A stretch of 33,775 nt of DNA from Acidobacteriota bacterium (GCA_021793405.1 JAJYSV010000046.1:1-33775), one strand, 5' to 3'; positions 1-9,254 are shown, numbered from the stretch's first letter. Made by a program: numbers and translations. The notes: a model not told the origin generated them from the letters alone.

Positions 1-221
1 AATGTTCCCGCGTCCGCTCTACTCGTGGATCGCGCATCTCGGCAAAATACTTCATGGGACTGTCCATCTCCCCATCTCATCTCGCCAAACCCCTCACGCA
101 TATAGCAATTAAGATGCGTTTGCCCTGAGATGGAAGGCCTACCGCTGGCGCCTGAGGCACTACGCCATTTATCCTAGTAGAAGCGATGATTTCAGAAGAT
201 CTACGGGCAAAGGGAAACGAC

Positions 222-2894
222 ATGGCGACGAAGGTGGAACAGGCTGTTCAGCAAGACATGACCGCTGAGGTCGCAGAGTGGATCGAAGCGTTTGACGAGG
301 TTGTTGCGCAGGATTGGGAGCAGGGAGCCGCTCTCCTCTCCGCTCTGCGCGCTCGCGCTCGCGAAGCTGGCGTACCCGCCGTAGGAGAGGTCGTCACGCC
401 CTATGTGAACACCATCCCCAAACATGACGAAGTTCCCTATCCCGGCGACCGGCATTTAGAGCGGCGCATCGAGGCTCTGCTGCGCTGGAATGCGATGGCG
501 ATGGTGCATGGGCAAAACAAGAACGACGCCGGCATCGGTGGCCATATCTCCACCTATTCCTCCCTGGCGACGCTGCTGGAAGTCGGGTTTAACCACTTCT
601 TTAAAGCCAGATATGGAGATCAACCCGGGGATTTAGTCTACTTTCAGGGCCATGCATCTCCCGGAGTTTACGCGAGGGCGTATTTAGAAGGCCGCTTCGA
701 CGAAGCCCGTCTAGGCAATTTTCGCCATGAACTGCGTGGCCAGCCGGGACTTTCCAGCTATCCGCACCCTTGGCTCATGCCGGACTTCTGGCAGTTTCCA
801 ACGGTCTCCATGGGCATCGGTCCGCTGAACGCGATTTATCAAGCCCGATTCATGAAGTATCTAGAGAATCGCAATCTGATAGAAAAAACCGAACGCAAAG
901 TCTGGGCATTCGTCGGCGACGGCGAGACAGACGAAGTCGACACCCTGGGCGCTATCTCTCTCGGTTCGAGAGAGAAATTGGACAACCTCATCTTCGTTGT
1001 GAACTGCAACCTGCAGCGGCTTGACGGCCCGGTGCGAGGCAACAAGCGGATCATCGATGAACTGGAGGCGACGTTTCGAGGAGCGGGTTGGAACGTCATC
1101 AAAGTCATCTGGGGTTCAGACTGGGATGAGCTATTCGAACGCGACCACCAGGGGCTGCTGGTCAAGCGCATGGAAGAGTGCGTCGATGGTGACTACCAGG
1201 CTTTCAAAGCCAAGAACGGCCGCTATGTGCGGGAACATTTCTTCGGCAAGTATCCCGAGTTGCTGAAACTGGTCGAAGACTGGACCGACAAACAGATTTT
1301 CAAGCTCCATCGCGGCGGCCATGATCCCGCGAAAATTTATAACGCCTACAAACGCGCGCTCGAGCACAAGGGCAGCCCGACAGTCATCCTGGCAAAAACC
1401 ATCAAGGGCTACGGACTTGGCTCTGCGCAGGCTCGCAACGCCACCCACTCGGAAAAAAAGCTCACCGACGAGAGCCTTGCAGAGTTCGTCAAACACTTCG
1501 ATATCCCGCTTCCCGAAGGCGCGGCGAAACATGCAGATTTCTATCGTCCCGACCCGAGCGATCCGGCAATCCAGTACCTGCAGTCGCGGCGAGCCGAACT
1601 CGGAGGATACGTTCCAAAGCGTGAAGTCCCGAAGACCAACTTCGACGCTCCTAAGCTGGAGTTCTTTCACGAATGGCTGGCGGGTTCCAAGGGTCGTGAA
1701 GTCTCTACCACCGGCGTCTTCGTCGCGATGCTGCGCGGACTCATGAAGGATCCGAGGATTGGGAAGCTTATTGTCCCAATTGTTCCTGACGAAGGCCGCA
1801 CCTTCGGCATGGAATCGGCGATCAAGCAGGTTGGCATTTACGCTCACGAAGGTCAAAAGTACACGCCCCACGACGCAGATATGCTGTTATCGTATCGAGA
1901 AAATGTCGACGGACAGATACTGGAAGAAGGCATCACCGAAGCGGGCTCAATGGCCTCATTCACGGCGGCTGGTACGGCTTACACCAATTACCGGATTCCC
2001 ATGGTGCCGTTCTACATGTACTACTCGATGTTCGGCTTTCAGCGCATCGGAGACATGGCGTGGGCATTTGCCGATTCGCGGGGCAAAGGCTTCATGATGG
2101 GCGGCACCGCTGGTCGTACCACAATGCTGGGCGAAGGCCTGCAGCACCAGGACGGCCACTCTCCGGTACTCTCCGGCACAATCCCCACCTGCCTTACCTA
2201 CGATCCCGCGTTTGCCTACGAGATGGCCGTGATCATCCAGGATGGCCTGCGCCGAATGTACGAAGCCAGCGAGGATTGCTTCTACTACCTCACGATGTAC
2301 AACGAGGCGTACCCTATGCCAGCGATGCCACACGGTGAGGGCGTTCAGAAAGGCATTCTGCGCGGCATCTACAAGTACAAGGCCGCCGAGAAGGGTGCAT
2401 CCCAGGCGCAACTTTTCGGCTCCGGCGCAATCTTGAACGAAGTCGTTCGCGCCCAGCAGATTCTCGCCGAGAAGTACGAAATCGCGGCCGATGTCTGGAG
2501 CGTTACCAGCTACAACGAGCTACGCCGTAACGCGTTGGATGTCGAGCGCTGGAACCGGCTGCACCCCGCCGAGAAGGAACGCGTGCCGTACATTGTCACT
2601 GCTGTGGGCAACTCTGCCGGTCCTATTGTTGCAGCCAGCGATTACATGAAATCGATGCCCGATAGCCTTGCGCCGTGGCTGGGTTCGCGATTGGTTTCGC
2701 TCGGCACCGATGGCTTTGGCCGCTCCGACAATCGCGCGCATCTGCGCCGGCACTTCGAGGTGGACGCCGAGTCCATCGTTGCGGCCATGCTCTCGAAGCT
2801 CGCGCGTGAAGGTGTCATCCAGCCCGATGTGGCGGATAAAGCCTTCGCGGAACTCGGTCTGTCGACCGAAGGCGCAGGGGCTGCTCGCGCTTAG
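222..2894 (+). CDS. aceE: Pyruvate dehydrogenase E1 component, homodimeric type
   Basis: Thiamine-diphosphate enzyme that decarboxylates pyruvate and passes the acetyl group to the lipoyl E2 of the cytoplasmic pyruvate dehydrogenase complex. The product is about 890 residues, normal for the E. coli-type homodimeric E1. The ThDP motif is visible as GDGETDE near residue 232 followed by NCNLQRLDGPVRGN near residue 260, and LGEGLQHQDGHSP is typical of the central domain. An ATG at 186 would add 12 residues. I prefer 222 because AAAGGGA lies 8-9 bases upstream and the N-terminus then lines up with AceE proteins (WIEAFDEVV near residue 20). No aceF or lpd follows within the window, so E2 and E3 must lie elsewhere. 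Bases 1-185 hold no gene I can support. Identification is secure; only the start is uncertain. Confidence 0.97.
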   Translation: MATKVEQAVQQDMTAEVAEWIEAFDEVVAQDWEQGAALLSALRARAREAGVPAVGEVVTPYVNTIPKHDEVPYPGDRHLERRIEALLRWNAMAMVHGQNKNDAGIGGHISTYSSLATLLEVGFNHFFKARYGDQPGDLVYFQGHASPGVYARAYLEGRFDEARLGNFRHELRGQPGLSSYPHPWLMPDFWQFPTVSMGIGPLNAIYQARFMKYLENRNLIEKTERKVWAFVGDGETDEVDTLGAISLGSREKLDNLIFVVNCNLQRLDGPVRGNKRIIDELEATFRGAGWNVIKVIWGSDWDELFERDHQGLLVKRMEECVDGDYQAFKAKNGRYVREHFFGKYPELLKLVEDWTDKQIFKLHRGGHDPAKIYNAYKRALEHKGSPTVILAKTIKGYGLGSAQARNATHSEKKLTDESLAEFVKHFDIPLPEGAAKHADFYRPDPSDPAIQYLQSRRAELGGYVPKREVPKTNFDAPKLEFFHEWLAGSKGREVSTTGVFVAMLRGLMKDPRIGKLIVPIVPDEGRTFGMESAIKQVGIYAHEGQKYTPHDADMLLSYRENVDGQILEEGITEAGSMASFTAAGTAYTNYRIPMVPFYMYYSMFGFQRIGDMAWAFADSRGKGFMMGGTAGRTTMLGEGLQHQDGHSPVLSGTIPTCLTYDPAFAYEMAVIIQDGLRRMYEASEDCFYYLTMYNEAYPMPAMPHGEGVQKGILRGIYKYKAAEKGASQAQLFGSGAILNEVVRAQQILAEKYEIAADVWSVTSYNELRRNALDVERWNRLHPAEKERVPYIVTAVGNSAGPIVAASDYMKSMPDSLAPWLGSRLVSLGTDGFGRSDNRAHLRRHFEVDAESIVAAMLSKLAREGVIQPDVADKAFAELGLSTEGAGAARA

Positions 2895-3190
2895 GCCACT
2901 TCTCCTACTAGTGTAGAGGGTGACAAAACGACCCCTCACCCCGAGCAAAGCGAAAGGACTCGATAAAAGCCAATGCACAGATTCTTCGCGGAATATTTGC
3001 TGGAAGAGATTTTTGGGGTGGCCATCCAGAAGACTCATCAAACCCGCTGGCCTCCCGGAAAGGGGATGGTGGCTGAGTCAGCCTTCGACCTCGACTAAGT
3101 ATCTGAATATCACGCCATCAGATTATAAGAGCCACAACCCAAACAACTGTCAAGAGTTAGATTGTGCCTCTCCTGCTTTCAAAAAATCTC
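2895..3190. other. Intergenic region after aceE, no gene seen
   Basis: About 300 bases between aceE and the sugar-acid operon promoter. Short open frames here have no recognisable content. A CCCCGAGCAAAGCGAAAGGA-type stretch near 2939 resembles the short intergenic repeats seen elsewhere in the window. I see no convincing intrinsic terminator for aceE. Confidence 0.4.
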
Positions 3191-3243
3191 TTTACAATCT
3201 GCACTCACTTCCATATGATCGCGTCATATGATGGTATGATATC
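3191..3243 (+). promoter_or_regulatory. Sigma-70-type promoter overlapped by a palindromic operator
   Basis: TTTACA at 3191-3196 and TATGAT at 3214-3219 are separated by 17 bases, a good -35/-10 pair. The -10 lies inside a perfect inverted repeat, CATATGA (3212-3218), 5-base spacer, TCATATG (3224-3230). TATGAT recurs at 3227-3232 and 3235-3240, and GGTATGATATC resembles operators of GntR/FCD-type sugar-acid regulators (family knowledge). A repressor bound here would block the polymerase. No regulator gene is adjacent, so the binding protein is unknown. The site lies just upstream of the bicupin start at 3254 and probably controls the whole 3.2-9.1 kb operon. Confidence 0.6.
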
Positions 3244-3253
3244 TAAGTTGAGG

Positions 3254-4084
3254 ATGTTAGCTTTGAATCAGCACGAAAGCCGGGAGCACATCTTCTCTGG
3301 ACATTGCGCTTCCATGAAACAGAGCCCGCCGGGCGTGGCGCTCCGAACATTTGCGTCGAGCGCATGCGGAGCGCGAAACTTCTATACCGGCACAGCGACT
3401 TTTCTACCCGGAGCGACATAACCATTGCACACGCATCAGGTCAGTGAGGCTGTTATTGTTCTCGAAGGTCATGCCACAGTGTTTGTTGAAGGTAGGAGAT
3501 ACCGTCTCAGTCCGTTGGATAGCCTTCATATTCCCGCTTTAATTGCTCACAGTGTTTGGAATGACGATCTGGATTCCGCCATGATTGCACATTCCACGTT
3601 CGCCGAACCGCAGCCGACCAGAGCCTTTACAAGCCAGGCATTCGACGTGCAGCATCGTGGCACCAATATCCCCACCGGCCCGGAGTATCTCCGGAGATTC
3701 GAGACGAGCGAAATCTACGAGTTGGCAGATGGAGCAGTTTTTTGTGATCTCTTTGCAAAACGATTCGGAGCTGTTGGAATCTGCGGTGGATATGGACGTT
3801 TTCGTCCAGGGTCTTCTCTTCCGTGCCACGTACATAAATTTGACGAGTCGATCACCATTGTGACCGGCGAGGCTCTTTGCCAGGTGCAGGGCCAGGAATA
3901 CAAGCTTAGCGGATACGATACTGCTTTTGTTCCTGAAGGCCGTGCTCACCGTTTCTTCAACGTCTCGGAACAACCGATGGCCATGATTTGGGTATATGCG
4001 GGTGACGAACCGGACAGGACTCTTGTGGATGCGGGCTACTGCTCAGGCTCTATTTCAAACTCGGAGGACAGTCGGATCGATTAA
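3254..4084 (+). pseudogene. Bicupin-domain protein interrupted by an in-frame stop
   Basis: Two cupin barrels, probably a cytoplasmic sugar or sugar-acid binding or isomerising protein of the operon; exact reaction unknown. Reading one frame from ATG 3254 gives MLALNQHESREH through FYTGTATFLPGAT, then TAA at 3419-3421, then in the same frame PLHTHQVSEAVIVLEG. The conserved first-cupin motif (G-X5-HXH-X3-4-E) runs straight across the stop, so the stop looks like a point mutation within one gene, not a gene boundary. The second cupin motif is LPCHVHKFDESITIVTGEA. Without the stop the product would be 276 residues. A TTG at 3425 could restart translation but would lose the first strands of cupin 1. 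It is followed 21 bases later by the aldehyde dehydrogenase gene. A sequencing error or recoding of the stop cannot be excluded from sequence alone. Confidence 0.75.
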
Positions 4085-4105
4085 ATCAGGAAGGTTTCTT
4101 CCATT

Positions 4106-5389
4106 ATGCAACATTACGATGACTTCATTAACGGGGAGTTCCGCACATTTAGCGGAAGGGACCGCATCGAGGTGCGGAATCACCCCAATGGGACCCTCAC
4201 CTGCACGGTTCTCGATAGCGGCAAGCAAGAAATGGATGAAGCTACAGAGATGGCTGAAACCGCTCAATGCGGCTGGGCTAAATTCCGAGCTGTCGAGCGC
4301 TCGAAGGTGCTCCGCTCTATAGCCGCTAAGATTCGGGAACGAATTGACATGACCGACTACTCCGACTATACGGCCGAATGCGCCCGCCGAATTGAAAGTG
4401 AAATCCTTGAGAGTGACCGGCCCGGTGAAACGATCCTGCTCTTTCGTCAGCCCATCGGGGTCGTTGGCGGCATCCTGACCTGGAATTTCCCGTATTTTCT
4501 TATCGCTCGAAAGGTTGCTCCGGTCCTGTTGACGGGCAATACTATCGTCAGCAAACCGAGCGAGGAAACGTCGCATAACGCGGTAGAGTTTTGCGAGATT
4601 CTCAAGGAAGTCGGCGTGCTGGCGGGCATCATCAATATAGTGCATGATCGAGGAGCTCTAGCGGGTCATGCGGTTGCTTCGTCTCATACTGGCTTAATAA
4701 CCTTTACGGGAAGTGTTCAGACATGCACAGTTATCATGCGGGCGGCAGCCGACCATATTACGGAAGTAAATCTTGAGCTGAGAGGCAAAGCTCCGGTGCT
4801 TGTTATGGCTGATGCCGACATAGATTTGGCGGTGAGAGCGGTGAAGGCGTCGCGCATTATCAATAGCGGACAGGCTTGCAACTGCGTAGAGCGCCTATAT
4901 GTTCAAAATCAAGTTGCGGAGGAATTTGCGAATAAGCTGACTATACCCATGAAGGTGACACGCTATGGCGATTCCTTTCGAGACGAGTCGGTGGAATACA
5001 GGTCACTTATCAACGAAGGCGGTTATCAAAAGGTGGACAAGCTGGTCCAGAGCACCATCGCTCAATGTGCAACGCCCACAATGGGCCGCAAGCGAGGGCG
5101 GGATGAAGGCGGGTTTTACTACGAGTCTACGGTCCTGACCAATTGCAGGCAGGACATGGAAATTATCCGTAACGAAATATTTGGCCCAGTTGTTCCCAAC
5201 ATAACATTCAACGATCTCGAAGAAGCGATCCACTTCGCACATGACTCTGAATACGGGCTTATTCCATCCATCTATACTTGCAACCTTAACATTGCATTAG
5301 AGGCGTGTCAGGAAATCCGATCTGGTGAGACTTACATTAACCGCAAACACTTCGAAGCGATGGAGGGTTTTCACGCAGGTTGGTTGTAA
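4106..5389 (+). pseudogene. AldA-like aldehyde dehydrogenase, degenerate
   Basis: Closest in pattern to E. coli AldA (lactaldehyde/glycolaldehyde dehydrogenase, NAD-dependent), about 480 residues in the family; here 427. Recognisable pieces are WNFPYFLIARK, GNTIVSKPSEE, FTGSV, catalytic Cys in GQACNCVER, EIFGPV and GETYINRKHFEAMEGFHAGW. Three defects stand out. About 25 residues are missing between IRER and DYSDYTAECARR. The catalytic-loop motif ELGGK reads ELRGK, a one-base Gly-to-Arg change. The protein stops right after FHAGWL, losing the ~27-residue C-terminal segment needed for the oligomerisation arm. I therefore call it a probable pseudogene, although the frame is still open. In the operon it would oxidise the aldehyde released by the aldolase at 8231-9031. 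Confidence 0.7.
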
Positions 5390-5447
5390 AGTTACAGCCG
5401 ATTACGGTTCCTCTCAACTGAGCATTCTATGAGAAAGGCTCGATATT

Positions 5448-7151
5448 GTGACGTCTAGACGAACGTTCTGTCAAGCTCTTGCTGCTTGTGCGCTTTCCTC
5501 GTCCGCCACACGCATAGCCGTAGGACAATCAGGATTTGCAATGCAAAGCGACTCTGGGCAATCGGGATTCGCGATGCAAAATTGTCCTACCGAATGGTCG
5601 TATCGAACGAGCAAACAATATGCGGATCCTTTTAATGAGGTGGAACTCGACGTGGTCTTCACAACACCGTCCGGCCAGCAGCATCGGGTTCCGGCATTCT
5701 GGTCAGGCGGATCGATATGGCGCGTGCGCTATGCTCCACCGGATGCGGGTGACTACAAGTTTCAGACTTTTTGTACTGATGTGTCCAACAGAGATCTGCA
5801 TGGGGTCAGCGGGACACTGACCGTTGCACCCTATGCCGGTGAGGATTCCCTATACCGGCATGGCTCTATTTATGTTGCAAAAGATAAGCGTCACTTCGAG
5901 CAGGCCGACGGCACTCCATTTTTCTGGCTTGGGGATACCTGGTGGATGGGATTGTGCAGGCGCCTTGGTTGGCCTGATGATTTTGAAGCCTTGACTGCCG
6001 ATCGCGTGCAGAAAGGTTTCACGGTCGTACAGATCGTGGCGGGGCTTTATCCGGATATGGATCCATTTGATCCTCGCGGAGCCAACGAAGCCGGTTTTCC
6101 GTGGCAGCAGAGTTACTCCAGGATCAACCCCGCGTATTTCGACATGGCGGATCTCCGTATCCGGTACCTTGCCGATCGGGGAATCGCGCCTTGCATTGTT
6201 GGCTGCTGGGGCTATTTTCTTCCCCTGATGGGCATCAAGAAAATGAAACAACACTGGCGCTATCTGATCGCGCGCTGGGGTGCGTATCCGGTATTTTGGT
6301 GTCTCGCGGGGGAAGCGACGATGCCCTTCTATCTCTCAAAGACGCGCGATCGAGACACGGCGATGCAGAAGCAGGGATGGAGTGAGATAGCTCGCTATGT
6401 ACGAGCGACTGATCCTTATCACCACCCGATTACCGTTCATCCTTCGCACAGTGCACGGGACTCGGTCAACGACTCCGCTCTTCTCGATTTCGATATGCTT
6501 CAGACTGGCCATGGCGGCCGTGAAAGCGTGCCGAATACGATCGACAGTGTAGATCATTCTTTGGCCTCAAGTCCCAAGATGCCAGTTCTGGTCGGTGAAG
6601 TCTGCTATGAAGGAATCATGCAGGCAAGCTGGCAAGAGGTTCAACGATTTATGTTTTGGTCTTGCATCCTCAGTGGAGCAGGTGGACATACCTATGGCGC
6701 CAACGGCCTCTGGCAGATCAACACACGAGAAAAACCTTACGGTCTTTCGCCGCACGGTCATTCCTGGGGAGGTCCTCCTTGGGAAGTCGCCGCTCAGTTG
6801 CCCGGGTCCAGGCAGCTTGGAATCGGAAAGTCTCTCCTGGAGAGATACTCCTGGTGGAAATTGGAACCGCGACCAGACTTAGTAGAACCGCATTGGACCC
6901 GCGAGAACTATTGGCAACCTTTTGCGGCTCAAATTCCGGAAGAAGCGGTGATCGCATTTAGTCCTACAGGTGGAAAGGCACTTCAATTTCGTAATCTTGA
7001 ACCCAGGAGATATAAAGGTGCTTTCTTCAACGTAAGTGATGGAACAGAACAAAGCTTCGGCGACGTGCAACCGGATGCCACAGGCATGTGGCAGGCGCCT
7101 GAATTTCCGATTTTCCGCGACTGGGTGATAGTCCTTGATTCGAAAGGATGA
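5448..7151 (+). CDS. Secreted DUF5060/DUF4038 (GH140-like) glycoside hydrolase
   Basis: Predicted extracytoplasmic glycosidase of 567 residues. The N-terminus MTSRRTFCQALAACAL has a twin-arginine-like motif and hydrophobic core, suggesting Tat export. A beta-sandwich DUF5060-like domain follows (about 45-130, FWSGGSIWRVRYAPPDAGDY), then a DUF4038 TIM barrel (HFEQADGTPFFWLGDTWW, with ERVQKGF-type RVQKGFTVVQIVAGL) and a C-terminal beta domain. Candidate catalytic acids are the Glu in WCLAGEAT and the Glu in VLVGEVCYEG. DUF4038 overlaps GH140, whose known member is an apiosidase (family knowledge); the substrate here is not known. The start is GTG, with AGAAAGG upstream. An in-frame 33-base direct repeat after the signal region duplicates GQSGFAMQ. 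The next gene starts 12 bases downstream. Confidence 0.8.
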   Translation: MTSRRTFCQALAACALSSSATRIAVGQSGFAMQSDSGQSGFAMQNCPTEWSYRTSKQYADPFNEVELDVVFTTPSGQQHRVPAFWSGGSIWRVRYAPPDAGDYKFQTFCTDVSNRDLHGVSGTLTVAPYAGEDSLYRHGSIYVAKDKRHFEQADGTPFFWLGDTWWMGLCRRLGWPDDFEALTADRVQKGFTVVQIVAGLYPDMDPFDPRGANEAGFPWQQSYSRINPAYFDMADLRIRYLADRGIAPCIVGCWGYFLPLMGIKKMKQHWRYLIARWGAYPVFWCLAGEATMPFYLSKTRDRDTAMQKQGWSEIARYVRATDPYHHPITVHPSHSARDSVNDSALLDFDMLQTGHGGRESVPNTIDSVDHSLASSPKMPVLVGEVCYEGIMQASWQEVQRFMFWSCILSGAGGHTYGANGLWQINTREKPYGLSPHGHSWGGPPWEVAAQLPGSRQLGIGKSLLERYSWWKLEPRPDLVEPHWTRENYWQPFAAQIPEEAVIAFSPTGGKALQFRNLEPRRYKGAFFNVSDGTEQSFGDVQPDATGMWQAPEFPIFRDWVIVLDSKG

Positions 7152-7163
7152 CTTCGACTGGCA

Positions 7164-8234
7164 ATGACTTCAAGCCATAGTAAAAAATTTCGCATCGGCT
7201 TTTCCGCCGACTTTTGCGACGATGCCGGCGCTCTGATTTTCCCGGATATCGGCTTGTCGTTGCTGGATACTATCGCCGGTCTCTCCTATGAGTTTATCCG
7301 GGGATATAGGGACGAATACACGCCGGAACAGTTGCAGGATTACGATGTATTGATCTCACTCAAGCCGCGCATCACCGTCGGATCACTCGTAGGCGTTGAG
7401 CGGCTATGCGCGATCGGTCGATGCGGCGTCGGCTACGATAATGTCGATCTACCCGCTTGTACGGCAAATGATATTGCTGTGTTCATTACGCCTGGCGGCG
7501 TGGTGCGACCAGTAGCCGAATCCATTGTGCTTTTCGTGCTGGCGCTCTCCCATAACCTGATTCGAAAGGATCGACTGGTTCGACAAGGAGGCTGGACAGA
7601 AAGCACCCGCCCGCTGGGGCGAGAACCGCGCGAGCGAATAGTCGGCACCATCGGTCTCGGCAATATTGCATCGGCAGCTATTCAGCTCTTAAAAAACTTC
7701 GATGTCGCTCGTTTCCTTGCCTTCGACCCGTATGCGTCGGAGGAAACGGCTCATCGACTTGGTGTAGAACTGGTCGGCATCGACGAATTACTGCGTGAAT
7801 CGGATTACGTTCTGATCAACTGTCCGCTCACACCCCAAACTAGAGGCCTGATCGGCAAGCGTGAATTCAGTCTGATGAAGGCTGACTCCGTGCTGATCAA
7901 TACGGCGAGAGGTCCAATCGTTAATGAACAGGCTCTGGTAGAAGCACTCGAAAACAAAATAATTCGCGGAGCGGCACTTGATGTTTTTGAGCAGGAACCC
8001 GTGCCCGCCGACTCCCCCTTGATGGCGATGGACAACGTGATATTGACCTCACATTCCATTGCATGGACAGAGGAACTCTTCCGGGACATGGGGCGCATCG
8101 ACTGTGAAGGCGCCCTGTCCATCTATCGAGGCGAGGCTCCGAAAAATGTTGTCAACCGGGAGGTGCTCAACCGGCCCGGTTTTCTGAAGAAGCTCGAGAA
8201 TTATCGATCGTTATCTGAAGGGTCCAATCGATGA
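7164..8234 (+). CDS. NAD-dependent D-2-hydroxyacid dehydrogenase family protein
   Basis: Cytoplasmic oxidoreductase of the phosphoglycerate dehydrogenase-like family, interconverting a 2-hydroxyacid and 2-oxoacid. At 356 residues it is slightly longer than usual. The substrate-domain signature CGVGYDNVDL is followed by the Rossmann motif GTIGLGNIASA, the Arg-containing LINTARGPIVNEQALVEAL, the Glu region AALDVFEQEPVP, and a catalytic His in LTSHSIAWTEE. The exact substrate is not evident. In this operon it would fit reduction of a keto acid or oxidation of a sugar-derived hydroxyacid. The last four bases overlap the start of the aldolase (ATGA), indicating translational coupling. Unlike the two genes at the head of the operon, this one looks intact. 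Confidence 0.87.
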   Translation: MTSSHSKKFRIGFSADFCDDAGALIFPDIGLSLLDTIAGLSYEFIRGYRDEYTPEQLQDYDVLISLKPRITVGSLVGVERLCAIGRCGVGYDNVDLPACTANDIAVFITPGGVVRPVAESIVLFVLALSHNLIRKDRLVRQGGWTESTRPLGREPRERIVGTIGLGNIASAAIQLLKNFDVARFLAFDPYASEETAHRLGVELVGIDELLRESDYVLINCPLTPQTRGLIGKREFSLMKADSVLINTARGPIVNEQALVEALENKIIRGAALDVFEQEPVPADSPLMAMDNVILTSHSIAWTEELFRDMGRIDCEGALSIYRGEAPKNVVNREVLNRPGFLKKLENYRSLSEGSNR

Positions 8235-9031
8235 ATCCGTTTCGACAGCGACTCCAGCAGGGAGACGTCGTGCTCGGCCAGATGGTTCTGGAACTCTTCA
8301 CGCCGGGTATAGGTCCGATGCTGGCCGCCTGCGGAATGGAGTTTGTCATATTCGATATGGAGCATGGGCGGTGCGACATTTCTCTGCTGGCGGAAATGAT
8401 CGCCTCCTGCCGTGGCAGCGACATCGTCCCCATAGCCCGGATCCCAGACGTGTCGTTTCGTCCACTATCGCGCGTTCTGGATATTGGCGCGCGCGGCGTG
8501 ATGGTTCCCCGCGTGGAAACTAGGGAGCAGGCGCAGGACATTGTCGCTCAACTGAAGTATGCGCCGCAGGGACGGCGCGGCGTCGCCTTGGGAATAGCGC
8601 ACGATCTCTATCAGGCAGGAGATCGGAGTGCCTTCGCAAAAATCAACGAGGACATCGTCGTCATTCTTCTCCTCGAAACAGAGAAGGCCTTTGAGAACCT
8701 CGAGGATATTGTCTCGGTTCCGGGCGTGGATATCGCATGGATGGGGCATTATGACCTCACCGTCTCGATGGGGATTCCGGCACAGTTCGATCATCCGCGT
8801 TTTCTCACCGCCATGGATTCACTGATCTCCGTTTGCCGCCGCCATGGAGTTGCTCCCGGGTTTCTTCCGCCAACGGCGGAGTCGGCGGTGCATTGGATTC
8901 AGAAAGGCTTTCGCGCGATCAGTCTGGGCAGCGATATTGGAGTGTTTCTCGAAGCACTACGCAGGTTTCGCGCTTCTGTTTCAGAAAGTATTTCGGATCT
9001 TCAACCAAGCACCGAAGTCAGGAAATCATGA
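8231..9031 (+). CDS. HpcH/HpaI-family class II aldolase
   Basis: Metal-dependent aldolase (266 residues), typically cleaving 2-keto-3-deoxy sugar acids to pyruvate plus a small aldehyde. Expected residues are present: His in FDMEHGRCD (general base), Arg in IARIPD, Glu in MVPRVETREQA, metal-binding Glu in LLLETEKAFENL and Asp in WMGHYDLTVSMG. It is translationally coupled to the gene before (ATGA) and its stop overlaps the start of the fragment after it (ATGA at 9028). A lactaldehyde or glycolaldehyde product would feed the AldA-like enzyme at 4106-5389, which fits a KDR- or KDG-type pathway. Substrate assignment is inference. The gene looks intact, so it may still work even though upstream operon members are damaged. 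Confidence 0.88.
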   Translation: MNPFRQRLQQGDVVLGQMVLELFTPGIGPMLAACGMEFVIFDMEHGRCDISLLAEMIASCRGSDIVPIARIPDVSFRPLSRVLDIGARGVMVPRVETREQAQDIVAQLKYAPQGRRGVALGIAHDLYQAGDRSAFAKINEDIVVILLLETEKAFENLEDIVSVPGVDIAWMGHYDLTVSMGIPAQFDHPRFLTAMDSLISVCRRHGVAPGFLPPTAESAVHWIQKGFRAISLGSDIGVFLEALRRFRASVSESISDLQPSTEVRKS

Positions 9032-9105
9032 AATATTCTGTACAAGCGTTCAATGCCGGAACGTTCTGGGTTCTAGGGCCAGAAGTGTACTGGATGGAGG
9101 TCTGA
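9028..9105 (+). pseudogene. Truncated N-terminus, possibly of a metallo-beta-lactamase-fold lactonase
   Basis: A 25-codon frame starts with ATG overlapping the aldolase stop and reads [20 protein letters not shown] then YWMEV, stop. The N-terminal 'AGTxxxxGPEVxWM' pattern resembles acyl-lactone-hydrolase-like proteins of the metallo-beta-lactamase fold, from memory, so this is tentative. Everything after codon 25 is missing and replaced by the alcohol dehydrogenase remnant, so a deletion junction lies near 9100-9110. Confidence 0.4.
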
Positions 9106-9106
9106 C

Positions 9107-9254
9107 TCCCCCATTGGCGGCATTGCGGAGACGCAGAAGATGCTCGACTTCTGTGGTGCGAATAGCATTACTGCCGATGTCGAAGTGATTCCGATCCAGA
9201 AGGTGAATGAAGCATCGATTCTCCATCGATATGGCGTCGTTGAAGAGCGCCTAG
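9107..9254 (+). pseudogene. C-terminal remnant of a YahK/AdhC-type zinc alcohol dehydrogenase
   Basis: From about 9113 one frame reads [20 protein letters not shown] followed by [13 protein letters not shown], the C-terminus of NADP-dependent cinnamyl-alcohol-dehydrogenase-like enzymes (YahK family). After KVNE about 10 codons are lost and the frame shifts by one. In the shifted frame the tail reads [12 protein letters not shown] and stops at 9252-9254, the normal family ending. The catalytic and zinc-binding domains are absent, so it cannot be functional. A GAAG microhomology sits at the internal deletion. Confidence 0.75.
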
